Assembly: GCF_037201975.1 (NCBI RefSeq)
Contig: NZ_CP147520.1
Coordinates: forward strand, 4,588,001 to 4,652,000
Direction: 5' to 3'
Length of the DNA: 64,000 nt
DNA from: Streptomyces sp. TG1A-60
GTDB lineage: Bacteria > Actinomycetota > Actinomycetes > Streptomycetales > Streptomycetaceae
Shown here: positions 53,643-61,867 of the stretch, piece after piece
Layout of the letters: the number at the start of each line of letters is the position of its first letter
How positions within the stretch are numbered: position 1 is the first letter of the stretch
Made by a program: the position numbers and the translations under genes
Notes under the pieces: model-generated
Databases searched by the model: none
What the model was told of the DNA's origin: nothing
The model's input: the letters and a program-made list of their open reading frames with translations, nothing else

Positions 53643-54527
53643 ATGCGCTTTCGACTCACTGACGATCAGCGGGCGTTGCGGGACGGTGTCCGGTTGGTGC
53701 TGGCGCGGCGCTTCGGTGCGGAGGCGTTGCGGGCGGCAGTCGGTCGACCCGGCCTGGATCGGGGGCTGTGGCGGGAGCTGGGTGCGGCCGGCTTCTTCTC
53801 GCTGCGGCTGCCCGAGGCGGCGGGTGGGGTCGGACTCGGCTTGCCGGAGGCGGTGTTGGTGTTCGAGGAGGCGGGGCGGGTGCTGCTGCCGGGGCCGCTG
53901 GTGGCCACGCATCTCGCGGCGGGGGTGGTGCCGGGAGCGGCGACCGGGGATGTCGTCGTGACCGCCGTCGGAGGCGGGGGGCTGGTGGAGTGGCTGGACG
54001 AGGCGGACGCGGTGGTGGGGGACGCGGCCGGTGCGGTCGTGGTGCGGTCGGTCGATCCGTTGACGCCGCTGCATCGGGTGCCGGCGGCTGGTTCCTCCGC
54101 CCGTCCCGATGACCTCTTGGTGCTGCTGACCGCCGCCGAGCAGCTGGGGACGGCCGTACGGGCCTGTGAGGCGGCGGTGCAACACGCCCGGACGCGGGAG
54201 CAGTTCGGGCGGCCGGTCGGGGCGTTCCAGGCGGTCAAGCATCTCTGCGCCGAGCTGCTGGCGCGGGTGGAGGTGGCGCGGGCGGCGGTGTACGCGGCGG
54301 CCGTGACCGCCGACCCGGTGGACATCGCGGCGGCACGGCTGCTGGCCGACGAGGCGGCGGTACGCGGCGCCCGTGACTGTCTCCAGGTACACGGCGGGAT
54401 GGGATTCACCTGGGAGGCCGACGTACACCTGTGTCTGAAGCGGGCGTGGGTGCGGGCGGAACGTGGCGGATCGCTTGCGGAGAGTGAGGAGCTGCTGGCG
54501 GGGGAGCTGCTGGTCGAGACGGGCTGA
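53643..54527 (+). CDS. Acyl-CoA dehydrogenase, short second subunit
   Basis: A 294-residue protein with the dehydrogenase C-terminal fold (about 155-285: EQLGTAVRACEAAVQHARTR, EQFGRPVGAFQAVKHLCAEL, RDCLQVHGGMGFTWEADVHL) and a reduced N-terminal part (LTDDQRALRDGVRLVLARRF). The central beta domain is shortened, so it probably works only with the larger dehydrogenase encoded just upstream. ATG 53643 is used; the ribosome-binding site is weak. A dispersed repeat separates the pair. Confidence 0.88.
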   Translation: MRFRLTDDQRALRDGVRLVLARRFGAEALRAAVGRPGLDRGLWRELGAAGFFSLRLPEAAGGVGLGLPEAVLVFEEAGRVLLPGPLVATHLAAGVVPGAATGDVVVTAVGGGGLVEWLDEADAVVGDAAGAVVVRSVDPLTPLHRVPAAGSSARPDDLLVLLTAAEQLGTAVRACEAAVQHARTREQFGRPVGAFQAVKHLCAELLARVEVARAAVYAAAVTADPVDIAAARLLADEAAVRGARDCLQVHGGMGFTWEADVHLCLKRAWVRAERGGSLAESEELLAGELLVETG

Positions 54528-54688
54528 CCGGTGCTGACCAGGGCGGGAACGGAAGTGTGTGGCAGGCAACCGGTGCGATGTCGCGGAACGTGGCATACCG
54601 GAATTACCGAGCGTTGATACCGGGTTGTGTCCTGGGTGTGACTTGTCACGGCATGGAGTCGGAGTCCCGCTCCGGTACCTTCTGGTGG

Positions 54689-55039
54689 ATGCGAGTGGTT
54701 CCGAGGTCGAGCCGAGCCGGTGCCGCCCCTGTGGCGGCTCCGAAACCGGCGGTGCCCGCCGCTCGTGAAATGGGCCGAAGTCTCACGGCTCCGGCCTGTT
54801 CGACTCCCCGCGACGAGCGTCGCACAGTATGCCGTACGCGTACTCCTTCGCGCTGGAATATGCCCGAAGCGCTTGTTGGGGTGACTGTACGTCAACCATG
54901 CTGTCCTGTAAGGGGATCACGTTCCGTGATCCCGGTGCCGACGGTGCCGGTGGCGGTGGCGTCGGCCAGGCAGCAGATGACCACGATCGTGGCCCCCGAG
55001 GGGCGTGCGGCGATGTGTCCGCCGGTTCGGATGGTGTGA
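54689..55039 (+). CDS. Hypothetical protein upstream of the HATPase gene
   Basis: A 116-codon frame with ATG 54689 (RVVPRSSRAGAAPVAAPKPA at the start) that ends with TGA 4 nt before the HATPase GTG. Its last 40 codons have strongly GC-biased third positions (RSVIPVPTVPVAVASARQQ), the first 40 do not. It could be an adjacent, translationally linked gene or a chance frame. The remaining part of 54528-54688 shows nothing recognisable. Confidence 0.3.
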   Translation: MRVVPRSSRAGAAPVAAPKPAVPAAREMGRSLTAPACSTPRDERRTVCRTRTPSRWNMPEALVGVTVRQPCCPVRGSRSVIPVPTVPVAVASARQQMTTIVAPEGRAAMCPPVRMV

Positions 55040-55042
55040 GCG

Positions 55043-55582
55043 GTGCAGGTGCTTCAAGTGCAGCTGGAGATCCGGCCCGACCCCGCAGAGGCGGGCCGGG
55101 CACGGAGATGGGCCCGTTCACGGCTCGCGGGGTCCGGGATAGGGGGCGACGAGCCGCTGGCCGAGACGCTGATCCTCCTCGTCTCCGAACTGGTCACCAA
55201 CGCCGTCGTCCACACCGGCCGGCCCGCGGTCCTGCGGCTGCTGCTGTCCGGGCTGTGTGACGGCTCGGTCGGCAAGGTCCGCCTGGAGGTCGTCGACGCC
55301 AGCGCGTGTCCGCCGGCGCCGCGGTGCGTCGACCGTGACGCGACCGGCGGGCGTGGCCTCGCCCTCGTCGAGGGCCTCGCCGACCGGTGGGGCTGGACCC
55401 ATGAAGGCGTCGGCAAGCGCATCTGGTGCGAGCTGGACCGGGTCCCGCCGGGGGCCGTCGGGGTGTCGGGCGTCTCCGGCGCGGGCGGCGGCGTCGTGGC
55501 GCCGAGGGTCTCTCCGGCGTGCGGTGCGGTGGCCGGGGTCGCGGCGGTGGCGCGGGAGGGTCTGGCGTACGAGGCGGTCTAG
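55043..55582 (+). CDS. HATPase-domain protein (RsbW/SpoIIAB-like anti-sigma kinase)
   Basis: A 179-residue protein. The N-box LILLVSELVTNAVVHTGRPA and the G1/G2 region DRDATGGRGLALVEGLADRW mark a GHKL ATPase of the HATPase_c_2 group, typical of small serine kinases that bind sigma factors or STAS antagonists. The C-terminal 40 residues are Gly/Ala/Val-rich. Streptomyces encodes dozens, most without known partners; the STAS protein at 48318 is the nearest candidate. GTG 55043 fits the family start. Confidence 0.87.
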   Translation: MQVLQVQLEIRPDPAEAGRARRWARSRLAGSGIGGDEPLAETLILLVSELVTNAVVHTGRPAVLRLLLSGLCDGSVGKVRLEVVDASACPPAPRCVDRDATGGRGLALVEGLADRWGWTHEGVGKRIWCELDRVPPGAVGVSGVSGAGGGVVAPRVSPACGAVAGVAAVAREGLAYEAV

Positions 55583-55583
55583 G

Positions 55584-55757
55584 GAGCGTGTTTCGAAAGT
55601 GGCGTCGTCCGCCCGGAGGGCGGGGCTCGCGGCGTCTGGTGCGGTGCGTCGCAAGGCGGAGGGTCGCCCGGGTACCGGGCGTACGCGGGCGATCCCGACA
55701 ACGCGGCGAGGTGCCGTGCCAGGCGTCGCGAGCCAGACGGGACTTCCGAAACACGCC
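55584..55757. mobile_element. MITE-like element A (174 bp)
   Basis: Terminal inverted repeats GAGCGTGTTTCGAAAGT (55584-55600) and ACTTCCGAAACACGCC (55742-55757) enclose a non-coding interior with secondary structure. It starts 2 nt after the HATPase stop. There is no transposase. Length and ends suggest a short non-autonomous element. Confidence 0.55.
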
Positions 55758-55760
55758 CTG

Positions 55761-55935
55761 GTGCCGCGGCGGGCGACGTTTGCCCGTGAAGGAGCGGCGT
55801 CCGGTGCGTGCTCTCGGTGTGCCGGACGGAAGGCGTCATCCGCCCGAAGGCCCTGGACGTACTCGGGCTTTCGGCCGGTGCGGCGAGAGGGTGTGCCGGG
55901 CGCCGCGACGGGGCGAACGTCGCCTGCCGCGGCAC
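55761..55935. mobile_element. MITE-like element B (175 bp)
   Basis: GTGCCGCGGCGGGCGACGTT (55761-55780) and AACGTCGCCTGCCGCGGCAC (55916-55935) form near-perfect 20-bp terminal inverted repeats. It begins 3 nt after element A, and parts of the interior (GCGGCGTC-x-GGTGCG and GTGCC-x-GGCG-x-CGCGA) are shared with it. The same end sequence recurs alone at 60770. Confidence 0.6.
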
Positions 55936-56450
55936 TGGGGAGGGGGTTCCCGCCGGGCCGGAGCCGCGCCCCTTCCAACGGAGTCCTTCAGGGGCGGGGG
56001 CGCGATCAGGCGCACCGAACCCGCAGTCGCCCGGGCGCGGCAGACCCCGAGCCGCGGGCGTCCGGGGCCCCGCGCACCCCCGCGCACCCCGCCACACTCG
56101 CGACGTACGCGCCTGCGTGAGCGCACGGCGCGGAACGATCCAGCCGGCGGCAGCCGGGTCGTGCGCCGGGATGTGCTTCCGTACGCACCGTCGCGGCGCG
56201 GGTTTTCGAAGGCTGCACCCCGACGGGGTGTTGACGCGCCGTGTCCGTTTGATCACGCTTGTGGTCAGCGATTCGCCGCGAGGGGACGACGAGGGGCTCG
56301 GTGACGGAGGCCCTCGACGAGCGTGGGTCGTGTTTCGGCGTCGGCTCCCGACAGGGTCCAGGGAGCAGGGCGGGTACGCCGAGGCCGGATGGCGGCGCGC
56401 GGTGCCGTGCTCGGGGCGGGCATCGGTGCGTCGCCAGCCGGCCAGGGGGC
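55936..56450. other. Convergent intergenic region without a recognised gene
   Basis: 515 nt between element B and the end of the cyclase gene. Long GC-rich open frames exist on both strands (for example minus-strand MIKRTRRVNTPSGCS) but none has a ribosome-binding site or a familiar domain. Confidence 0.4.
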
Positions 56451-57383
56451 CTACAGGACGGCGACCGGCGCCACCGGAGAGCCCGTCGCGCCGACAAACG
56501 GTTCGGGCATCGCCGACAGCAGGAAGGCATACCGCCCCGCTTGCCCACAGGCTGTGGACAACTCCTCCAGATTCCAGTTCTGCCCCTGCGGCATGCCCAT
56601 CTCGACCAGGTGGAGCGCGTGCACCGGCAGCCACAGGTCCTCGATCTCCGGCGGGAAGATCTCGAACGTCAGGGTGTCATTGGCGACGGCGGCGACGCCA
56701 CGCGCGTGGAACCACTCGGGGGTGCGCAGGGAGAGTCCCGGGGACGGGAACGCGTACGCGTGCTTGTCCCCGGCGAGACAGGTCCGGATCTGTCCGGTGC
56801 GCACGAGGACGATGTCACCCGCGCGCACCCTCGTGCCCGCCAACTCCTCCGCCGCGTCCAGGTCCTCGGGCGTGACCGCGTGGTCGCCGGGCAGCCGGTC
56901 GTCGCCGCGGCCCAGGGCGCGGGGGACGTCCAGGAGCACGCCGCGCGAGACGATGTGCCGCGCCTTGTCGATGCCGGCGAAGGCGGCGCCGCCGTGCGGG
57001 GTGATGGTGTCCGCAGGGCGGCCGTTGTAGATCCGGCCCGAGTGCGAGACATGGGTGAGCGCGTCCCAGTGGGTGGCCGCCTGGAGGCCCATCGTCACGG
57101 CGTCGTCGCTGCACGCGACCGTGCCCGGTCCGAAGATCTCCTGGTTGATCTGCACCATGACGTGCAGCGGGTTCACCCGGCCCGGCATCATCCCCGTCTG
57201 CACGCCGTCCTGCCGGAGAGGCAGCGCGAGCGGGACGCGACGCCCCGACCGGACGGCGCCGACGGCCTCCCGTACGACCTCGTCGGTGATCAGGTTGAGT
57301 GTGCCGATCTCGTCGTCCGGCCCCCAACGGCCCCAGTTGTTCACGCGCTTGGCGATGGCGAGGAACTCCGCGGGCAATGACAT
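56451..57383 (-). CDS. Cyclase-family (kynurenine-formamidase-like) protein
   Basis: A 310-residue metal-dependent hydrolase. THWDALTHVSHSGRIYNG carries the H-x-D-x-x-x-H-type metal site (about 107-115), and VRAGDIVLVRTGQIRTC and TFEIFPPEIEDLWLPVHALH fit the family. Members open cyclic amides or esters (N-formylkynurenine, polyketide rings) or act as plant-isoprenoid lactonases. In this neighbourhood a ring-opening role in catabolism is plausible. ATG 57383 lies 30 nt from a palindrome-like site. Divergent from the SDR gene. Confidence 0.88.
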   Translation of the reverse strand: MSLPAEFLAIAKRVNNWGRWGPDDEIGTLNLITDEVVREAVGAVRSGRRVPLALPLRQDGVQTGMMPGRVNPLHVMVQINQEIFGPGTVACSDDAVTMGLQAATHWDALTHVSHSGRIYNGRPADTITPHGGAAFAGIDKARHIVSRGVLLDVPRALGRGDDRLPGDHAVTPEDLDAAEELAGTRVRAGDIVLVRTGQIRTCLAGDKHAYAFPSPGLSLRTPEWFHARGVAAVANDTLTFEIFPPEIEDLWLPVHALHLVEMGMPQGQNWNLEELSTACGQAGRYAFLLSAMPEPFVGATGSPVAPVAVL

Positions 57384-57412
57384 CGGCCCTCCCGGGGCTT
57401 GTGCGGTTGTAT

Positions 57413-57427
57413 CTGACGGGTCGTAGA
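57413..57427. promoter_or_regulatory. Palindromic operator, weak copy before the cyclase gene
   Basis: CTGACGGGTCGTAGA keeps the left half and part of the right half of the shared palindrome, 30 nt before the cyclase start. Confidence 0.45.
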
Positions 57428-57445
57428 ATCACCGTGCGAGGAAAT

Positions 57446-57460
57446 CTAACGGTCCGTCAG
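57446..57460. promoter_or_regulatory. Palindromic operator, site 3
   Basis: CTAACGGTCCGTCAG, 28 nt before the SDR start codon; one mismatch from the perfect palindrome. Confidence 0.65.
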
Positions 57461-57487
57461 AAACCGGGATGAGGGGAAGGGGCCGGG

Positions 57488-58405
57488 GTGGGAAACTTCT
57501 TGGCAGGCAAGGTCGTCGCCGTCACGGGCGCGGGGCGGGGGATCGGCCGGGCGGTCGCCCTGGGCGCCGCCGCCGAGGGCGCCCGGGTCGTCGTCAACGA
57601 CTACGGGGTCTGCGTCGACGGCTCCGAACCCACCAGCTCCGTCGCCGAGACCGTCGTCAAGGAGATCGAGGCGGCCGGGGGCGAGGCGGTCGCCGTCGCC
57701 GACGACGTCTCCACGATGACGGGCGGACAGCGGGTCGTGGACACGGCGGTCGCCTCGTACGGGCGCCTCGACGGGGTCGTGTGCGTCGCCGGGATCCTGC
57801 GGGAGCGGATGCTGTTCAACATGTCCGAGGAGGAGTGGGATCCGGTGATCGCCACGCATCTGAAGGGCACGTTCACGGTGTTCCGCGCCGCGTCCGCCGT
57901 CATGCGGCGGCAGCGGGCGGGCACGTTGATCGGGTTCACCAGCGGCAACCACCAGGGGTCCGTCTCCCAGGCCAACTACAGCGCGGCCAAGGGCGGGATC
58001 ATCTCGCTGGTACGGAGCGCCGCGCTGGGCCTGCACCGGTACGGGGTGACCGCGAACGCGGTGGCGCCGGTCGCCCGCACCCGGATGTCGGCGGGGGTGC
58101 CGGTCGAGTTGACGGAGATCGGCGAGCCGGAGGACGTGGCCGCGCTGGTGGTGTATCTGCTGTCGGACCGGGCCGGGGAGGAGCGGATCACCGGGCAGGT
58201 GTACACGGTCGCCGGCCCGAAGATCGCGGTGTGGGCCCAGCCTCGGGAGGTGCGGGCCGCGTATGCGGAAGGGGGCTGGACCCCGGAGAGGATCGCGGAG
58301 TTTCTGCCCGGGGCGGTCGGGGTGGATCCGATGCCGATGCTGGAGCGGGTGGAGGCGATGGCGCGGGCCGCGGCGTCGGGGCAACGGCCGAACGCGGGCG
58401 CCTGA
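57488..58405 (+). CDS. Short-chain dehydrogenase/reductase
   Basis: A 305-residue SDR. The cofactor loop is TGAGRGIG (13-20), NDYG and ADDVS bind the nucleotide, and the active site is Tyr164-x-x-x-Lys168 with a preceding Ser (TSGNHQGSVSQANYSAAK). The C-terminal 55 residues extend beyond the usual SDR, as in MFE-like 3-hydroxyacyl-CoA dehydrogenases. Substrate: probably a 3-hydroxyacyl-CoA. GTG 57488 follows GAGGGGAAGGGG. First gene of an operon with the acyl-CoA dehydrogenase and the alcohol dehydrogenase. Confidence 0.9.
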   Translation: MGNFLAGKVVAVTGAGRGIGRAVALGAAAEGARVVVNDYGVCVDGSEPTSSVAETVVKEIEAAGGEAVAVADDVSTMTGGQRVVDTAVASYGRLDGVVCVAGILRERMLFNMSEEEWDPVIATHLKGTFTVFRAASAVMRRQRAGTLIGFTSGNHQGSVSQANYSAAKGGIISLVRSAALGLHRYGVTANAVAPVARTRMSAGVPVELTEIGEPEDVAALVVYLLSDRAGEERITGQVYTVAGPKIAVWAQPREVRAAYAEGGWTPERIAEFLPGAVGVDPMPMLERVEAMARAAASGQRPNAGA

Positions 58406-58431
58406 CCGGCTCGGGCCACGGATGGTCCGGC

Positions 58432-58489
58432 GACTGCGGGCTGTTCGTGGCCGGTCGCGCGGTTCCCCGCGCCCCTGACGGGCGCGGCC
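58432..58489. repeat. Dispersed hairpin repeat
   Basis: GACTGCGGGCTGTTCGTGGC, then GGTCGCGCGGTTCCCCGCG and CCCCTGACGGGCGCGG. It lies between the SDR and acyl-CoA dehydrogenase genes. Confidence 0.65.
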
Positions 58490-58536
58490 CCGCTGACACG
58501 GCGGAGATTCCAGTCGGCCAACTTGGGGCGGCAAGC

Positions 58537-59715
58537 ATGGACTTCGGGTTCGACGAAGAGGACGAGGCGTTCCGGGCCGAGGTGCGGGCCTGGCTCGCGG
58601 GGGCGCGGGGTGAGCGGAGCGGGGACCGGCGGGTCTGGGAGCGGACGCTCGGGGCCGCCGGATGGATCGGGCTCGGGTGGGCCGAGGGCGGTTACGGCAA
58701 CCGGACGGCGACGCTCGTGCAGCAGGTCGTCTGGGCCGAGGAGTACGCCCGCGCCGAGGTGCCCGCGCGGTCGGGGCACATCGGCGAGAAGCTGCTGGGG
58801 CCGACGCTCATCGCGTACGGGACGGCGGAGCAGAAGGCGCGGTTCCTGCCGGCCGTCGCGCGGGGCGAGGAGCTCTGGTGCCAGGGGTACAGCGAACCGG
58901 GCGCCGGGTCGGACCTCGCCGGCGTGCGTACGAGGGCCGAGCGCACGGCGGAGGGGGCGTACCGCGTCACCGGGCAGAAGATCTGGACCTCGCTCGCCCA
59001 TGAGGCCGACTGGTGTTTCGTCCTGGCCCGCACCGAGGCGGGGTCCAGGCGCCACCACGGGCTGTCGCTGCTGCTCGTGCCCATGGACCAGCCGGGGCGG
59101 ATCGAGGTGCGGCCGATCCGGCAGCTGACCGGGACGAGTGAGTTCAACGAGGTGTTCTTCGACGGTGCGCACGCGCGCGCGGAGCACGTCGTCGGGGGCG
59201 AGGGGAACGGCTGGCGGGTCGCCATGGGACTCCTCGGGTTCGAGCGCGGGGTGTCGACGCTCGCCCAACAGATCGGCTTCGCGGAGGAGTTGGGAGCGGT
59301 CGTACGGGCGGCCGTGGAGAGCGGCGCGGCGGACGACCCCGTCGTACGCGACCGGCTCGTACGGCAGTGGGCCGAGCTGCGGGTCATGCGGTGGAACGCC
59401 CTGCGGACGCTGGGCGGTCCGGGGAGCGGTGCCGCGGATCCCGGTGCGCCGAGTGCGGCCAAGCTGCTGTGGGGACGGTGGCATCAGCGGCTCGGGGAGC
59501 TCGCGATGGAGGTCCGGGGCGCGCGGGCGGCCGTGGGGCCGCGGGAGTGGTCGGCGGACGAGCCGTACGCCCTCGACCCCTTCCAGCACCTGTTCCTGTT
59601 CAGCCGGGCCGACACCATCTACGGCGGTTCCGACGAGGTGCAGCGCACGATCATCGCCGAGCGGGTGCTCGGTCTGCCGAAGGAGCCGAGGGAGCCGAAG
59701 GACGCGAGGGGCTGA
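58537..59715 (+). CDS. Acyl-CoA dehydrogenase
   Basis: A 392-residue FAD enzyme. FDEEDEAFRAEVRAWLAGAR, GEELWCQGYSEPGAGSDLAG, TGQKIWTSLAHEADWCFVL and IYGGSDEVQRTIIAERVLGL are the conserved blocks. It is close in form to the dehydrogenase at 52375 and so may act on related intermediates. ATG 58537 gives the family start. The following alcohol dehydrogenase gene starts 5 nt after its stop. Confidence 0.93.
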   Translation: MDFGFDEEDEAFRAEVRAWLAGARGERSGDRRVWERTLGAAGWIGLGWAEGGYGNRTATLVQQVVWAEEYARAEVPARSGHIGEKLLGPTLIAYGTAEQKARFLPAVARGEELWCQGYSEPGAGSDLAGVRTRAERTAEGAYRVTGQKIWTSLAHEADWCFVLARTEAGSRRHHGLSLLLVPMDQPGRIEVRPIRQLTGTSEFNEVFFDGAHARAEHVVGGEGNGWRVAMGLLGFERGVSTLAQQIGFAEELGAVVRAAVESGAADDPVVRDRLVRQWAELRVMRWNALRTLGGPGSGAADPGAPSAAKLLWGRWHQRLGELAMEVRGARAAVGPREWSADEPYALDPFQHLFLFSRADTIYGGSDEVQRTIIAERVLGLPKEPREPKDARG

Positions 59716-59719
59716 GGGC

Positions 59720-60769
59720 GTGAGAGGTGTCGTGTTCGACGGAAGGCGGGCCGAGGTCGTCGACGACCTGGAGGTCCGGGACCCCGGGCCCGGTGAGGTG
59801 CGGGTGGCCGTTTCGGCGGCGGGGCTCTGCCACAGCGACCTGTCGGTGGTGGACGGGACGATCCCGTTCCCCGTGCCGGTGGTGCTGGGGCACGAGGGGG
59901 CGGGGGTCGTCGAGGCGGTGGGCACGGGGGTCGGGCACGTCCGGCCCGGCGATCACGTGGCCCTGTCCACCCTCGCCAACTGCGGGACCTGCGCGGACTG
60001 CGACCGAGGGCGGCCGACCATGTGCCGCCGGGCGATCGGGCGGCCCACGCGGCCGTTCTCGCGGGGCGGGCGGGAGCTGTTCCAGTTCGCGGCCAACTCC
60101 GCCTTCGCGGAACGGACGGTCGTCAAGGCCGTGCAGGCGGTCCCCATCCCGAAGGACATCCCGCTGCCGTCCGCCGCGCTGATCGGGTGCGGGGTGCTCA
60201 CCGGGGTGGGCGCGGTGCTCAACCGGGCGAGCGTGGACCGGGGCGACAGTGTGGTCGTGATCGGTGCCGGGGGCATCGGGCTCAACGTCGTCCAGGGGGC
60301 GCGGATCGCGGGGGCGGCGCGGATCGTCGCCGTGGACGCGAACCCGGAGAAGGAGGCGATGGCACGGCGGTTCGGCGCCACGCACTTCCTCACCTCCGTG
60401 GAGGGCGTCCGGGACATCCTGCCCACGGGCGCCGACCACGCCTTCGAGTGCGTCGGCCGGGTCGAACTCATCCGCCAGGCGATCGACCTGCTCGACCGGC
60501 GGGGGCAGGCGGTGCTCCTGGGCGTCCCGGACGCGACCGCCGAGGCATCCTTCCTCGTCTCCTCCCTCTACCTGGACAAGTCGATCCTGGGGTGCCGGTA
60601 CGGGTCGTCGCGCCCCCAGCGGGACATCGCCCTCTACGCCGACCTGTACCGCGACGGCCGACTGCTCCTGGACGAGCTGGTCACGGCCACCTATCCGGTG
60701 GAGGACTTCGCGAAGGCGGCGGAGGACGCGGGGGAGGGGCGGGTGGCTCGGGCGGTGCTCACCTTCTAG
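59720..60769 (+). CDS. Zinc-dependent alcohol dehydrogenase (class III-like MDR)
   Basis: A 349-residue medium-chain dehydrogenase. Catalytic zinc ligands Cys37 (GLCHSD) and His58 (VLGHEG), the structural zinc set Cys88, Cys91, Cys94 and Cys102, and the nucleotide fold VVVIGAGGIGLNVVQG (about 174-189) are all present. It probably oxidises an alcohol or aldehyde intermediate of the pathway with NAD. GTG 59720 lies 4 nt after the dehydrogenase stop, so translation is likely coupled. Confidence 0.93.
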   Translation: MRGVVFDGRRAEVVDDLEVRDPGPGEVRVAVSAAGLCHSDLSVVDGTIPFPVPVVLGHEGAGVVEAVGTGVGHVRPGDHVALSTLANCGTCADCDRGRPTMCRRAIGRPTRPFSRGGRELFQFAANSAFAERTVVKAVQAVPIPKDIPLPSAALIGCGVLTGVGAVLNRASVDRGDSVVVIGAGGIGLNVVQGARIAGAARIVAVDANPEKEAMARRFGATHFLTSVEGVRDILPTGADHAFECVGRVELIRQAIDLLDRRGQAVLLGVPDATAEASFLVSSLYLDKSILGCRYGSSRPQRDIALYADLYRDGRLLLDELVTATYPVEDFAKAAEDAGEGRVARAVLTF

Positions 60770-60795
60770 TGCCGCGGTGGGCGACGTTCACGTGG
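60770..60795. repeat. Solitary end of a MITE-B-like element
   Basis: GTGCCGCGGTGGGCGACGTT directly after the alcohol dehydrogenase stop matches the end of element B at 55761 with one change. No second end was found nearby. Confidence 0.45.
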
Positions 60796-60926
60796 TGATG
60801 CTTCGGGGAACTGGGAGTGGGCAGATCCTGCCCACCCGTCGGCTCGAACCAGTCGGGGCGGACTCGGCGGCCAGGCGCCCACGGGGCGGCTCCCGCTGAT
60901 TCCTTGCAGGGGAGCGCCCCGATCCC

Positions 60927-61169
60927 TCACTGCGGTGTAGCCGAGTACCGCTCGATGCTCGCGCGGCCTGTCGATCGGTCGAGTAGGCGCAGCTCCCACG
61001 GGCCCGTGTTCACATCGAAGTCCTTGCCGAACCCGACCCACTTGCCCGCCATACGTCGGCCCGTCGGCTCGATGAGTAGCTGAATCGCACCGTGGTACCG
61101 GGTGCCCCGGCAGTACCCGTTGGCCGCCGTTAACCGGAGCACCACGGAACCCCAATTACGTGGAGGCAA
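60927..61169 (-). pseudogene. 80-codon fragment of an unidentified gene
   Basis: The minus-strand frame ends GKWVGFGKDFDVNTGPWELR then RLLDRSTGRASIERYSATPQ and has GC-rich third positions, so it was once coding. Its only start is TTG at 61169, overlapping the ribosome-binding site of the opposite gene. The upstream part seems to have been replaced. Family not recognised. The gap 60796-60926 shows nothing. Confidence 0.4.
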
Positions 61170-61175
61170 GCCAGC

Positions 61176-61403
61176 ATGAGCACGGCAGTAGTGATTCGCG
61201 ACCCGAAGGCGTACGTCACGCCGGACGTGTGGGAGCGGGAGGTGGCCCTCCTACTCCGCAACCCGGAGAACACGCGCGAACTGGCGGAGGCCAAGTTCGG
61301 GCAGGCCATCGCCTACCTGGTCACGTGCGGTGAGAACCCGGACCTTCTCATGGGTCCGTCTGAGCAGGTGGACGAGGCATGGCACTCGTTCATGCTCGAC
61401 TCG
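61176..61403 (+). pseudogene. Truncated glycine-rich-domain (GRDP-like) gene
   Basis: ATG 61176 with GGAGG upstream encodes 76 codons typical of a conserved actinobacterial protein (IRDPKAYVTPDVWEREVALL and SEQVDEAWHSFMLDS). After Ser76 homologues continue, but here the frame runs into unrelated DNA that belongs to a membrane-protein gene. The frame stays open to 61550 without homology. Confidence 0.6.
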
Positions 61404-61404
61404 A

Positions 61405-61867
61405 TTCCCGGTGCTGGGCGTGGAGGGCGCGCTGCTGTGTGCGGTGCTGTTCCTGGTGCGGCTCGGGGCCCGGGGGCGGAGAGGCCTTCGCGTCCTTGGC
61501 CGTCGCCCCGCTGCTGCTCCTGCTCGTCCTGTTCACGGCCGCCGTACTGACCGTGGGGTACGTCCTGCCGGCCGTCCTGCTCGCCCACTGGACCGCACGG
61601 CAGTTGACCCGCCGCCCCGCCTGGTGGCGGATCCCGCCCGCCTGCACCCCGTGGGTCCTCCCCACCACGGTCGTCCCGTCCTGGCACCTCGCCGGCCTCG
61701 CGCTCTACGCGGCGGTTCTGCTCCCGGCGCTGTCGGTCCACCTCACGGTCGTACGCGCGGACGCGGGCCGACCCGTCCAGCCGTGCGCGGCGATTCTCCT
61801 GTGGGGCACGCTGGCGGTGCTGTGCGTGGTGGTCGGGGGCGGGGTCGTCATGGCCGGCGACGGTTAG
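61405..61867 (+). pseudogene. Membrane-protein gene fragment, N-terminus lost and frameshifted
   Basis: From 61405 the first frame reads VEGALLCAVLFLVRLG, a membrane helix; after GGGGCCCGGGGGCGG it continues in the second frame as SLAVAPLLLLLVLFTAAVLT and three further helices (HLAGLALYAAVLLPALSVHL, AILLWGTLAVLCVVVGGG). A small integral membrane protein has lost its start and gained or lost bases in a G-run. Its stop overlaps the flavin reductase stop on the other strand. Confidence 0.55.
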
